From: Bacillus sp. FJAT-45037
GTDB taxonomy: Bacteria; Bacillota; Bacilli; Bacillales; Bacillaceae_D
Assembly (NCBI RefSeq): GCF_002797325.1
Contig: NZ_KZ454938.1
Span: 942,267 to 1,006,266, forward strand
Direction of reading: 5' to 3'
Length of the DNA: 64,000 bases
Position numbers and translations under genes: made by a program
The notes under the pieces: model-generated
Seen by the model: only the letters and a program-made list of their open reading frames with translations
Told to the model about the DNA's origin: nothing
Database searches by the model: none
In this document: in pieces, positions 24,778-33,474 of the stretch
How positions within the stretch are numbered: position 1 is the stretch's first letter
Layout: each line of letters opens with the position of its first letter

Positions 24778-26073
24778 ATGAAAGGGGTATTTGAACGGTT
24801 TGATTTAGACGGTCATCAGACGACCGTCAAACGAGAAATGACAGCGGGGCTTGTGTCCTTTTTGACGATTGTGTATATCGTCGCTGTCAATGGTGTCATC
24901 TTAGCTGACGCAGGAATTCCACTTGAAGCTGCGATTGTGGCGACGATTGTTACGTCACTTGTCGGTTGTGTCATGATGGGATTATGGAGCAATGCACCAA
25001 TTATCTTGGTGCCAGGTATGGGAGTAAATGCTTTATTTACGTACACGTTCGTCCATGCACTCGGTCTTACGTGGCAGGAAGCGCTAGCTGCTGTCTTTAT
25101 TTCAGGAATCATTTTTACGGTGATTGCCTTTACGAAGTTGGCCCCCATACTAAGTGCAGCGATTCCACATTCGTTAAAAGACGCGATTACGGTTGGAATT
25201 GGGTTATTTTTAACGTTTATAGGCTTGCAAAAGGGAGGGCTTATCCAAGCGAATGAGGAGACGTTTATTAGCGTTGCTCATTTAGGTTCGCCACTTCCGC
25301 TTGCAACGATCCTTACGTTACTGATCGCTGTTGTTTTATTCGTCCGTGGAGTGCCTGGTAATTTTTTGATTACGATGGTTGCTGGGACGCTGATTGCTTA
25401 TTTGATCGGTGTGAGACCGACTCAAAGCACAACAGAGGCCTTTTCACTTGCTAGCTACGGATCTTTATTTGGCGAACTTTCATTTGGAGGACTTGCTACG
25501 TTAGCCTTTTGGATTGCTGTCTTTTCGATGACAATGGTTCTTGTCTTTGAAAATATCGGCTTAATTCATGGGCACTTACAAATGACAGGGCATCCTGAAA
25601 AAGCGCCGAGGGCTCTTCGCTCGAATGCGGTATCTGCTCTATCATCAGGTTTATTCGGCACGAGTCCGACTGTTGCGACAGTAGAGACCGCTGCAGGAAT
25701 TTCAGCAGGTGGAAGAACCGGGTTAACAGCCGTTGTGACTGGGTTATTATTTGGAGTTACCTTGTTTATGATTCCATTAATTACAGCTGTCCCTGATAGT
25801 GCGATTGCACCGATTTTACTTGTGGTTGGCGGATTGATGGTCCAGAATATTAAATCAATTCCGTTTCATGATTTTTCAGAGGGGTTTCCAGCCTTTTTAG
25901 TGCTTGCCCTCATACCTTTAACATATAGCATTGCAGAAGGTATGGCTTTTGGCTTTATTGCTTACCCGATTTTAAAAATAGCGATCGGAAAAGCAAAAGA
26001 AGTTCCAATGCCGCTTTATTTCATTGCCAGCTTGTTTTTGGTTCACATGATTCTCCATACCATTGGAGGATGA
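24778..26073 (+). CDS. Purine base permease, AzgA/NCS2 type
   Basis: 431 residues with 12 or more membrane helices, of the nucleobase transporter family that includes PbuG/PbuO (guanine-hypoxanthine). Family stretches are TAGLVSFLTIVYIVAVN (about 22-38), LVPGMGVNALFTYTFV (about 76-91), ITVGIGLFLTFIGLQKGG (about 136-153) and ALSSGLFGTSPTVATVETAAGI (about 285-306). A TAA stop directly precedes ATG 24778, so the start cannot be earlier. The leader has a terminator hairpin and a hairpin-spaced ribosome binding site. The exact base transported is not shown. Confidence 0.9.
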   Translation: MKGVFERFDLDGHQTTVKREMTAGLVSFLTIVYIVAVNGVILADAGIPLEAAIVATIVTSLVGCVMMGLWSNAPIILVPGMGVNALFTYTFVHALGLTWQEALAAVFISGIIFTVIAFTKLAPILSAAIPHSLKDAITVGIGLFLTFIGLQKGGLIQANEETFISVAHLGSPLPLATILTLLIAVVLFVRGVPGNFLITMVAGTLIAYLIGVRPTQSTTEAFSLASYGSLFGELSFGGLATLAFWIAVFSMTMVLVFENIGLIHGHLQMTGHPEKAPRALRSNAVSALSSGLFGTSPTVATVETAAGISAGGRTGLTAVVTGLLFGVTLFMIPLITAVPDSAIAPILLVVGGLMVQNIKSIPFHDFSEGFPAFLVLALIPLTYSIAEGMAFGFIAYPILKIAIGKAKEVPMPLYFIASLFLVHMILHTIGG

Positions 26074-26076
26074 TGA

Positions 26077-26116
26077 AGAAGCTAGTCCTGTCCTTGCAGG
26101 AGCTAGCTTCTTTTTT
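26077..26116. terminator. Bidirectional terminator
   Basis: GAAGCTAG / CTAGCTTC plus an inner TCCTG / CAGGA helix is followed by T6. It separates the purine permease from convergent gerC. Confidence 0.88.
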
Positions 26117-26123
26117 GTTCGCA

Positions 26124-27197
26124 TTATTGACGCACGCCAGTTTCGGTTATTTCGACCTTAACTTCAACATTAATCTGCGCATTCGGGTAATAATCTTCCC
26201 ACTCCGCTAGCTTGAATTGATAATTTTTTCCTCGAACACGACTACCTATACCAATAGGATCAATATTTCTTTCTTGAAATAATTTAATCAATCGATCTGA
26301 ATCGGTTTGAATTTGCCGGGTTAAAGTTCCCTTAATTTCTTCTAATTTTGGAGGGTCAATAATTTGACCAGAGTATTCATTTATCTTCCCTTTGAATTCG
26401 ACAAACACATCAATCTTTGGTGTGTTTGTTCCATGTTCAATCTTGTACTTAGTTTTCGAGTGAATGTTTCGAAGCACGGCAAATTCATTTTGGCCACCGA
26501 GCTCAACTTCATATGTCCCATTTGATGTGGGTTCGAGTAAAATTTTCATAATGAACGTATCCGTTAGGTCAATACGATCGACGTAACGATCCTCTTTAAA
26601 TAAGGCAACTCCATCCACTTTAACATGATTTTTCTCTTGTCTAATATAGGGCAGGAAAGGGTCACGTCCTTCTTCATAAAAATATTTCAAAAATAAATGG
26701 AAGTTAGTAGATGGCATGTTTTGAAGTTCTATGTTTTGTTCAATGAGTTTTTCAAGATACGTTGCGACCTCCATCTCGAGAGGATAGGTCGAATTTAACA
26801 ACTCTTTTGATGATCCTTGAGTTATAACGATATAATTCCTCATCCCGATCGTCGGTTCACGCGAGAACGTATCGAGAACGGACATGAGGCCTGTTTTTTG
26901 AGCAACTTCTTCATTAAATAAAATCGTTGTAATCTTTCCACTGTGGAGAGGTTTAGAGGCTTGTGCATTTAAAGCAAGTCTGGCATCTTTACTTGTTTTA
27001 GAAACAGCTGAAATAGTTTCACTCTCGATTATATCCCCTAGATTATAGACTGGTACATTCACGGTAGCCTCAATTCGCTCTTCATCAAAATAATCATAAC
27101 CAACCGCATGAACAAGTTGAATTTCATCTAAGATAGATGTTTGTAAACAGCCAGTTAGCAGACATAGGATACATAGTAAAGAAATCATGACTTTCAT
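26124..27197 (-). CDS. Spore germination protein, GerC family (operon 1)
   Basis: 357 residues, a lipoprotein with lipobox LLTGC (Cys at about 17). Ger(x)C proteins are the C subunits of nutrient germinant receptors, anchored to the outside of the spore inner membrane. Family features are DEIQLVHAVGYDYFDEERIEATVNVPVY near the N terminus and a C-terminal domain ending with YPNAQINVEVKVEI. It overlaps the B gene by four bases. Order A-B-C as in gerA. Expressed in the forespore in relatives (sigma-G), not shown here. Confidence 0.9.
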   Translation of the reverse strand: MKVMISLLCILCLLTGCLQTSILDEIQLVHAVGYDYFDEERIEATVNVPVYNLGDIIESETISAVSKTSKDARLALNAQASKPLHSGKITTILFNEEVAQKTGLMSVLDTFSREPTIGMRNYIVITQGSSKELLNSTYPLEMEVATYLEKLIEQNIELQNMPSTNFHLFLKYFYEEGRDPFLPYIRQEKNHVKVDGVALFKEDRYVDRIDLTDTFIMKILLEPTSNGTYEVELGGQNEFAVLRNIHSKTKYKIEHGTNTPKIDVFVEFKGKINEYSGQIIDPPKLEEIKGTLTRQIQTDSDRLIKLFQERNIDPIGIGSRVRGKNYQFKLAEWEDYYPNAQINVEVKVEITETGVRQ

Positions 27198-28294
27198 TTT
27201 TTTAGCCTCCTAATAATAGTTAAAATCAATAGGAGTATCGGAAGGTAAAAATAAACAATATAAGTCCCGGCTTTTGAAACATAAGTATTTAATAAATCAA
27301 TATGTTCTCGTGTTTGAAAATTTATACTCAAGATAAAAGCTATCAGACAGATGATTGGGATACTTTTTTTATGGGTTATATTCATTTGGCGCTTAAGCAC
27401 GCGGCTTGCTGCCCAAAGACCTAATGTGATATTAGGCAAGATGACAAACATCCAAGTAGCAATTCCAAGATATTCAAACCGCTCAATAAAGGGGAGCTCA
27501 AATACTTTCCACGCACTTAATGTTGGCCAAATGGTTGTAGCTAATTGCTTTTCGCTATAAAATACAAAAGAAATGATCGTAATAAATAAATAAAGAAAAA
27601 CAGTAAATAGAATCCCGAACTGTGCAAATTTCTGTGATTTACGAGGTTCCTGAATAAATGGATAATATATTAATAAAAGTTCTGGGCCAAGGAAACTGAG
27701 AGTCATCGCCTTTGTAGCTTCTATTTGAACTTTTAATGATGTATCAAAGAGCGGCAATAAATTTCTAGGTGTAGCAAATTCAAGTGGTGCTAACGCTGTA
27801 AGAAATAGAAAAAAAGGAACAACGACTCCTAAAAAACAAACACCGGCAACAACACGAAATCCATGTACTAGAGCATAATAAACAATAAGAATGATACTAA
27901 TCGATATCGTCCATGTTTGTAAATCTGGAAAAATCCAAACTTGGACGATCTCAATGTAAGTGCGTAAGACGGTAACAGCCAACAACGTAACATAAATAAG
28001 AAAGATAAATGTAAGAAATCCCCCGATCCATTTCCCGAATGCTCGTTTATGAATGGAGATCAGGTCTTTTTCTTGATCATTTAATAGTTGATAGATCACC
28101 CAAACGACCATGTGAAAAAGGACACCTGTTAATAGCACAGACATCCAAGCTCTATAACCTGCAATCTCTGAGATATAACGAGTGAAGCCAAGAATGCCGA
28201 CGCCTACCTGCATGGAATGGACGAGATAGAAAACAACAAAGGGCGGGACCATCAGTGCTGCCTGTGGTTTCTTAGGTACAGTATTAGTGGTCAT
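27194..28294 (-). CDS. Spore germination protein, GerB family (operon 1)
   Basis: 366 residues, about ten membrane helices, of the spore-germination branch of the amino acid permease superfamily. B subunits are thought to hold the germinant-binding site. The opening MVPPFVVFYLVHSMQVGVGILGFTRYI contains the family GVGILG turn. ATG 28294 follows AAAGGAGAAGG. The ligand cannot be read from the sequence. Confidence 0.9.
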   Translation of the reverse strand: MTTNTVPKKPQAALMVPPFVVFYLVHSMQVGVGILGFTRYISEIAGYRAWMSVLLTGVLFHMVVWVIYQLLNDQEKDLISIHKRAFGKWIGGFLTFIFLIYVTLLAVTVLRTYIEIVQVWIFPDLQTWTISISIILIVYYALVHGFRVVAGVCFLGVVVPFFLFLTALAPLEFATPRNLLPLFDTSLKVQIEATKAMTLSFLGPELLLIYYPFIQEPRKSQKFAQFGILFTVFLYLFITIISFVFYSEKQLATTIWPTLSAWKVFELPFIERFEYLGIATWMFVILPNITLGLWAASRVLKRQMNITHKKSIPIICLIAFILSINFQTREHIDLLNTYVSKAGTYIVYFYLPILLLILTIIRRLKK

Positions 28295-28326
28295 ATAGCC
28301 CTTCTCCTTTCAATAAACTGATGAAA

Positions 28327-29841
28327 TTAGATTCCTTCGTCGATGTCCTTCTTCTCTTTGGCTTTTCGTTTACTAAACCTTGTATCATTTTTCGTTTGGA
28401 GGTGAATGGGACGTTTCGATTGCATACTAATTGGAAGTCTGAAAAAAGCATCTTTAAAATCAGCTAACCTCGTCGGATACAACGGGGCAAGATAAGGTCG
28501 GCCAAGAGATGTGATTGTCAAGAGATGGACAAGCATAAAGTTAAATAAAATAGCGAGCCCAACTAATCCCAATAATTGGGCGGTAAGCATAAAAGGAAAT
28601 CGGATTAAACGAATCGTATTACCCATTCGATAGACAGGTGTCGTAAACGATCCGAGTGCTGCGAGTGCCACAATAATTAATAAGACATTACTTGTTAAGC
28701 CCGCTTCTACCGCCGCTGTTCCGATCACGATCCCGCCAACGATACCAATGGTTTGGCCGATCTTTGTAGGAAGTCTAGCACCAGCTTCACGTAATAATTC
28801 GATCGTTAGCTCTAAAAATACAGCTTCAATTATAGGAGGAAACGGAATTGCACTTCTTGAGACGATTAACGTAGCTAGAAGAGCCTGTGGAATGATTTCT
28901 GCATGATAAGTTAGCACCGCCACATATAAAGGAGTAGCAAAGATAGAAAACCACACGGCAAACAATCGTATTAGGCGAAAAGCGGTTGCGATATGCCAAG
29001 CTAAAAAATAATCCTCAAAAGCAGAGAAGAATTCAACTAAGGTTGTTGGTCCTGAAAACGCTTGTGGAGAGCCGTCTGCTAGGACAATCACCTTTCCTTC
29101 TGCTAATAGAGCAGCGACTCGGTCAGGGCGTTCCGTGTCAATGAACTGAGGGAAAGGACTATAGGTCTTGTCTTCAATCATTTGATTAATATAGGAACTA
29201 TCATTGATTTGATCAAATTGAATATTAGAAACACGTTCAATCATTGTGTTGACATTTTCATCATTGGCTATGGAATCAATATATAGAACACAAACCCTTG
29301 TCCTTGAAAGAGAACCAATTCTAAATTCTTCTATCTTAAGTTCGGGTATTGGAATACGTTTGCGGATTAAATTTATGTTTGTATCGATGCCTTCTACAAA
29401 GGATTCTTTTGGTCCGATAACACTGAACTCAACTTCAGGAGTCGTGATTGGACGATCGTCATCCTTATTTATGTCAATCAAAAGACATAAGACATTCGAT
29501 TCTTCTAATTGAACACACACATGTCCAAGCATTAGTGCATTAGCCAATTCGCTCGCATCCGTTGTTATTTTTGAACTACTTAAGGGAATAAATGTGCGTA
29601 AGTCTTCAGGACTGTGAAACTGATGGGTTTGGATTTTTTCAATGATGTCATCATGCAATCTGTTTTTATCGATAAGGGTACTGAAGTAAGAGACCCAAAT
29701 ATTCTTATAAGGTGTTGTCACTTGTACATGTTCAAAATCACTTGATCGCATGCAATTTTCAAGAGCTTGTTCGATTGTCTGAGGAGTTTGTTCTGGTTGA
29801 TTTGAGATGGTCAATCTTTTTTTTGTTGTAAACCAAGACAT
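28327..29841 (-). CDS. Spore germination protein, GerA family (operon 1)
   Basis: 504 residues. A subunit of a nutrient germinant receptor: soluble N-terminal half, then several membrane helices after about residue 280. Typical segments are RTRVCVLYIDSIA (about 190), SPFPQFIDTERPDRVAALLAEGKV (about 240-265), DGSPQAFSGPTT and PFPPIIEAVFLELTIELLREAGARLPTKIGQTIGIVGGI. ATG 29841 is chosen because AAGGAGG lies 6 bases before it. First of the A-B-C operon, with 40 bases between it and the 159-residue membrane protein upstream. Confidence 0.92.
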   Translation of the reverse strand: MSWFTTKKRLTISNQPEQTPQTIEQALENCMRSSDFEHVQVTTPYKNIWVSYFSTLIDKNRLHDDIIEKIQTHQFHSPEDLRTFIPLSSSKITTDASELANALMLGHVCVQLEESNVLCLLIDINKDDDRPITTPEVEFSVIGPKESFVEGIDTNINLIRKRIPIPELKIEEFRIGSLSRTRVCVLYIDSIANDENVNTMIERVSNIQFDQINDSSYINQMIEDKTYSPFPQFIDTERPDRVAALLAEGKVIVLADGSPQAFSGPTTLVEFFSAFEDYFLAWHIATAFRLIRLFAVWFSIFATPLYVAVLTYHAEIIPQALLATLIVSRSAIPFPPIIEAVFLELTIELLREAGARLPTKIGQTIGIVGGIVIGTAAVEAGLTSNVLLIIVALAALGSFTTPVYRMGNTIRLIRFPFMLTAQLLGLVGLAILFNFMLVHLLTITSLGRPYLAPLYPTRLADFKDAFFRLPISMQSKRPIHLQTKNDTRFSKRKAKEKKDIDEGI

Positions 29842-29881
29842 ATAAAACCTCCTTCGCATCAAGTGATAATTTTGAAGTGTG

Positions 29882-30361
29882 TTAACCTGCCTTTACACGG
29901 TCTTTACTCACATGTAAAATAAGCAAACGAATGAGTAAACCGATGCTAAAGCCAAGTAATAGAAATATAATTGGCGACCAAATGACACCAACAAGGTGCC
30001 CGTTTAAACGAAAGCTACCTGAATAAATCACACCGATTGTCCCACTATAAGCAGCAATCGCAAACGGTACGGAGGAATACTTCACACTTATACCACCAGC
30101 ATCACGATAGGCATCATACATAGAAAACAAGTACAAGCAAGGATAGAACATAATCCATTGGTAATTGACGGTTGCGTTTGCCTCTTGTCCATTTCCATAG
30201 AAGCTAGGAATAATAGCTGTATTTAATAAGGCTTGCACATTGATAAGTAGTTCTAAGATGACAAAAAATATACCTTTCACGTACTTCTTATTTAAAAATT
30301 GCCCAAATCCAGGAAAAGCAATGCTCCAAAGAATTGCCTCTACTCTCTTCTCCCTACTCAT
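29882..30361 (-). CDS. Membrane protein linked to the germination operon, unknown
   Basis: 159 residues with about four membrane helices. The N-terminal stretch SIAFPGFGQFLNKKYVKGIFFVILELL resembles the short paired-helix motif of TM2-like proteins. I do not recognise a characterised family. It has no ribosome binding site of its own; its ATG overlaps (ATGA) the stop of a 46-codon ORF that does have one, so its translation is likely coupled. It lies directly before the gerA gene, in the same direction, and may be part of that operon. Confidence 0.7.
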   Translation of the reverse strand: MSREKRVEAILWSIAFPGFGQFLNKKYVKGIFFVILELLINVQALLNTAIIPSFYGNGQEANATVNYQWIMFYPCLYLFSMYDAYRDAGGISVKYSSVPFAIAAYSGTIGVIYSGSFRLNGHLVGVIWSPIIFLLLGFSIGLLIRLLILHVSKDRVKAG

Positions 30362-30498
30362 GTAAGTTCATCGCTACTTTCAATAAGTTGTGCGTGTACG
30401 TGAAGGAAAAGATGTTGCCTCAGAAGGTATGTATGGCTATACTTTGAAATACTTGGTCCTAGACATGACAACGTTTGGAGCGATCTCGTTGTTTTCAT
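30358..30498 (-). CDS. Short ORF (46 residues) coupled to the membrane protein
   Basis: ATG at 30498-30496, with GGATGGAGG ending 7 bases upstream, opens 46 codons that stop at TGA 30360-30358, overlapping the next ATG by four bases. The product (starts MKTTRSLQTL, ends AQLIESSDELT) is basic and histidine-rich and matches nothing I know. It could be a real small protein or only a leader whose translation drives the downstream gene. Evidence for translation is good; evidence for a functional protein is weak. Confidence 0.45.
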   Translation of the reverse strand: MKTTRSLQTLSCLGPSISKYSHTYLLRQHLFLHVHAQLIESSDELT

Positions 30499-30608
30499 AT
30501 CCAATCCTCCATCCTGACTTCATGTAAATCGTTCTAATGATAGTTTGTCTAAATCTGGCTGCTCTATCCTCTTTTTTTTACATTTTCATACAGAATAAGA
30601 GCATATAA

Positions 30609-30642
30609 AAAGGAAGTCTCCAATTTTATGGAGACTTCCTTT
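30609..30642 (-). terminator. Terminator of the YvrJ cluster
   Basis: The stem AAGGAAGTCTCC / GGAGACTTCCTT with a loop of about 7 bases ends in T5 on the minus strand and T7 on the plus strand. It lies just after the YvrJ stop. Confidence 0.85.
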
Positions 30643-30644
30643 TT

Positions 30645-30824
30645 TTAATGGATTTTTTTCTGATAAAAGGACAGATCATGGTTGGCTTTAGGATTTCCTA
30701 AATGCCCTACAGCTTCTATGACGAGGTCGAGCTTACGTTCTAGACGATAAAGTAAGTACAACGTCACCATCACGGGAAAGCCATATTCACTTAGAATCGG
30801 TAGCCAAATCTCAATTCCAGTCAT
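30645..30824 (-). CDS. YvrJ family mini-protein
   Basis: 59 residues. The pattern is typical of the YvrJ family: a short hydrophobic N-terminal helix (about 5-25, WLPILSEYGFPVMVTLYLLYRLE) followed by a charged segment RKLDLVIEAVGHL. Function unknown. The ATG is 2 bases after the DUF2922 stop and has no clear ribosome binding site, so it is probably made by translational coupling. Third gene of a DUF1659-DUF2922-YvrJ unit. Confidence 0.75.
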   Translation of the reverse strand: MTGIEIWLPILSEYGFPVMVTLYLLYRLERKLDLVIEAVGHLGNPKANHDLSFYQKKIH

Positions 30825-30826
30825 TG

Positions 30827-31051
30827 TTAAGGGGTAGGAAGTTCGATCGTTTCAACCGTTCTTTCGACGATTCGTGCGCCCCGAATGCTAACATAATCGC
30901 CACCGGATGATGTAAAAACATTTTCTTCAATTATTTTGTTCATCGCTTCTTGAATTTTAACAGGATCGACAGGCTCAATTGGATCCTCAAAGGGAATAGA
31001 TACTTGACGTCCTTCTTCATTTTCAAATAATAATTCTAATACTCTTGCCAT
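30827..31051 (-). CDS. DUF2922 family small protein
   Basis: 74 residues. ARVLELLFENEEGRQVSIPFEDPIEP at the start and VKIQEAMNKIIEENVFTSSGGDYVSIRGARIVER in the second half are the family pattern (strands, a helix, then SSGGD...GARIV). Soluble, probably a small beta-alpha fold; the function is not known. ATG 31051 lies 8 bases after AAGGAGTG; an earlier GTG sits on top of that site. Second gene of the cluster. Confidence 0.85.
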   Translation of the reverse strand: MARVLELLFENEEGRQVSIPFEDPIEPVDPVKIQEAMNKIIEENVFTSSGGDYVSIRGARIVERTVETIELPTP

Positions 31052-31072
31052 CTGGTTCACTCCTTATTTTGA

Positions 31073-31276
31073 TTAGATTAATGTGTAATTATTAATACGT
31101 ACGACTTGAAGTAAGTTGTGCTTTTGCAGTGAAGTTAGTGTGAGGGCCACTGTTTCTAATGCTGCGTCTGTTGCACTACCTTTGATGTTAGAGAAGCGTT
31201 TGTCGCGAGTGATTTCTTCTCCATACATATCGAGCCCAACAATGAATTGCATTGTTAATCTTGATTGTTGTGTCAT
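31073..31276 (-). CDS. DUF1659 family small protein
   Basis: 67 residues. SRLTMQFIVGLDMYGEEITRDKRFSNI and the ATDAALETVALTLTSLQKHNLLQVVRINNYTL ending fit DUF1659, which commonly stands before DUF2922 and YvrJ genes in Bacilli. The site AAAGGAGGTGATCAC before ATG 31276 is as strong as any in the window, which suggests high expression. Function unknown. First gene of the cluster and divergent from the betaine transporter. Confidence 0.85.
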   Translation of the reverse strand: MTQQSRLTMQFIVGLDMYGEEITRDKRFSNIKGSATDAALETVALTLTSLQKHNLLQVVRINNYTLI

Positions 31277-31483
31277 GTGATCACCTCCTTTCATGCTGTA
31301 CATAGCCTTTTGTTGAAAGATATGGTGAGATGAATTTGAGGGAAGAAAGAACTTTTATGTGCAAATATGAAATTAGAGGTTTCATCCCTTCGCACAATTG
31401 GGTAAACTAATGGGTATAGTTTTGGATATGGAGGAAGATTGAGGCTATTATTTAACGTTTATTTTAAAATTAGATGAGAAGGG

Positions 31484-33226
31484 ATGCGTACAACATTCAT
31501 GAATGAGCAAATGAATCAAACGAATAAACCAGGGAGTGTTTTAATTATCTCTGCTGTGTTGGTTGCCCTCTTCGTACTATGGGGAGCGATTTCACCAAGT
31601 ACTCTTCAGTCTGCCGCTGATACTGGACTTGGATGGATGATTGAAAACTTTGGTTGGTTTTATATGTTATCGACAGCATTTTTTGTGGTATTTGTTATCG
31701 CAATTGCAATCAGTCCATTTGGAAACATGCGACTAGGCAAACCTGATGAGAGACCGCAATACACTTGGTACTCTTGGATTGGAATGCTATTTGCTGCAGG
31801 AATTGGCGTAGGGTTTGTGTTTTGGGGTGTAGCTGAGCCTGTACTTTATTATATGGATACGCCAATGGGGTACACGCCTGAAACAGAAGCAGCGGCGGCT
31901 GCGGGATTACGTTATGCCGTTTATCATTGGGCCTTGCATCCGTGGGCAATTTTTTCGGTTGTTGGTCTAACGTTAGCGTATGTGCAATTTAGAAAAGATC
32001 GTCCAGCATTAATTAGTTCTGCATTTTATCCTCTATTAGGGGACCGGGTGAATGGTTGGGCTGGTCGTTCGATTGATATTTTAGCGGTTATTGCAACATG
32101 TACAGGGGTGGCCACTACATTTGGATTAAGTGCCTTGCAGATTACTGGGGGCTTATCTTATATAAGTGCGATTCCGAATAATGTCTGGACTCAAATTACC
32201 ATCATCGCTATTGTCACTGTGCTATTTATGTTTTCAGCAGGGAAAGGCGTAGACAAAGGAATTAAGAAACTGAGTAATATTAACCTTGCTGTAGCAGGTC
32301 TTTTATTGATCTTTGTCATTATTGTCGGACCTACACTATTTATTTTAGAAAACTTCGTAACCACACTCGGTGGCTACATCACAAATGTCGCATCGATGAG
32401 TTTAACGATGACACCATTCTCTGAGAGTACGTGGCTAGGAACGAATACAATTTTCTTCTGGGCTTGGCATATTGCGTGGGCTCCGTTTATGGGATTATTT
32501 ATTGCTAGAATTTCAAGAGGTCGTACGATTCGTGAGTTTATGGCAGGTGTTCTCGTCGTTCCGTCATTGCTTGCTGTCTTATGGTTTACCACATTTGGTG
32601 GTACAGCGTTACATCTTGAAATTGCAGGACAAGCTCCAATTGCTGAGCTTGTAATGGAAAATGTGGAACTGGCGTTATTTGCGACATTAGGGGAATTACC
32701 TCTAAGTGCCATCACGAACATTTTAGCTGTGATCTTAATTTTGATTTTCTTTATCACATCAGCAGACTCGGCTTCTTATGTGTTAGGTGCGATGACTTCA
32801 CATGGTAGTTTAAATCCTAAGCTGTCGGTCAAATTATTATGGGGATTCCTCATTGCCGGAACAGCGAGTGTGCTATTAATTAGTGGGGACGGAGGACTAG
32901 GTGCTCTGCAAACCGCCTCAATTATTGCCGCCTTACCATTTGCTATTATTATGATTGTGATGATCATTTCGGTGCTTGCTATGCTCGGGAAGGATTATCA
33001 GATCGAACACAAGAAGACACGAAAAAAACGTGTCAAAGAGTTAAAAGAAGAATTCAAAGAAGAATTTAAAGAAGAGATAATGGAAGATGTTAAGGGAGAA
33101 GTGTATGACGAACTCCGAGAAGAAGTGAAAGTGGAAGTAATGGAAGAAATGAAAGAAGAAATGTACGAGGAGATCAAAGAAGATCTATACGAAGAACTCG
33201 ATATTGAACCAGATAAGAAGAAGTAA
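31484..33226 (+). CDS. BCCT-family betaine/choline transporter (OpuD-like)
   Basis: 580 residues, 12 membrane helices. Takes up compatible solutes (glycine betaine or similar) with sodium. Motifs are GMLFAAGIGVGFVFWGVAEP (about 96-115) and FFWAWHIAWAPFMGLFIARISRGRTIREF (about 324-352), the BCCT core. After the last helix (about residue 505) comes a charged helix of about 65 residues, rich in Lys-Glu repeats, which in BetP is the osmotic sensor. Start 31484 has GAGAAGGG abutting it; ATG 31499 is 15 bases from that site and is an alternative. A possible 12-codon leader (31439-31477) ends 6 bases before 31484. Confidence 0.9.
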   Translation: MRTTFMNEQMNQTNKPGSVLIISAVLVALFVLWGAISPSTLQSAADTGLGWMIENFGWFYMLSTAFFVVFVIAIAISPFGNMRLGKPDERPQYTWYSWIGMLFAAGIGVGFVFWGVAEPVLYYMDTPMGYTPETEAAAAAGLRYAVYHWALHPWAIFSVVGLTLAYVQFRKDRPALISSAFYPLLGDRVNGWAGRSIDILAVIATCTGVATTFGLSALQITGGLSYISAIPNNVWTQITIIAIVTVLFMFSAGKGVDKGIKKLSNINLAVAGLLLIFVIIVGPTLFILENFVTTLGGYITNVASMSLTMTPFSESTWLGTNTIFFWAWHIAWAPFMGLFIARISRGRTIREFMAGVLVVPSLLAVLWFTTFGGTALHLEIAGQAPIAELVMENVELALFATLGELPLSAITNILAVILILIFFITSADSASYVLGAMTSHGSLNPKLSVKLLWGFLIAGTASVLLISGDGGLGALQTASIIAALPFAIIMIVMIISVLAMLGKDYQIEHKKTRKKRVKELKEEFKEEFKEEIMEDVKGEVYDELREEVKVEVMEEMKEEMYEEIKEDLYEELDIEPDKKK

Positions 33227-33263
33227 CGAGAAGCCCAAGACATCACACTATACGGGAATGTGC

Positions 33264-33297
33264 TTCATCTATTTTTCTACAAAGAAGAATAGATGAA
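33264..33297 (+). terminator. Hairpin after the betaine transporter
   Basis: TTCATCTATT and AATAGATGAA form a perfect 10-bp stem with a 14-base loop. There is no clear T-run after it, so it may be a weak or non-classical terminator. Confidence 0.4.
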
Positions 33298-33474
33298 TGT
33301 CGTGTGAAAGAGATTTGGGAAAAGTATTGGAGCGGTCTCGGTCTATAGTCTAGTTAGAGATTCTTGTTCAAGTATTGTTCACATATTAGCGGAGCTAAAG
33401 ACTATTGCTTCACAGTCTTCTCACATTTGGATGGTAAACTGACCTTAATGAAACTAAATGAGGTGATGAACAAT

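Noticed and set aside
26124-30361. Sigma-G promoters before the ger operons
   Set aside because: No pair of boxes with convincing sequence and spacing could be picked by eye in either operon leader.
31439-31477. Twelve-codon leader ORF with GGAGGAAGA before the BCCT gene
   Set aside because: The start would be TTG and no regulatory structure follows; noted only as possible coupling to ATG 31484.
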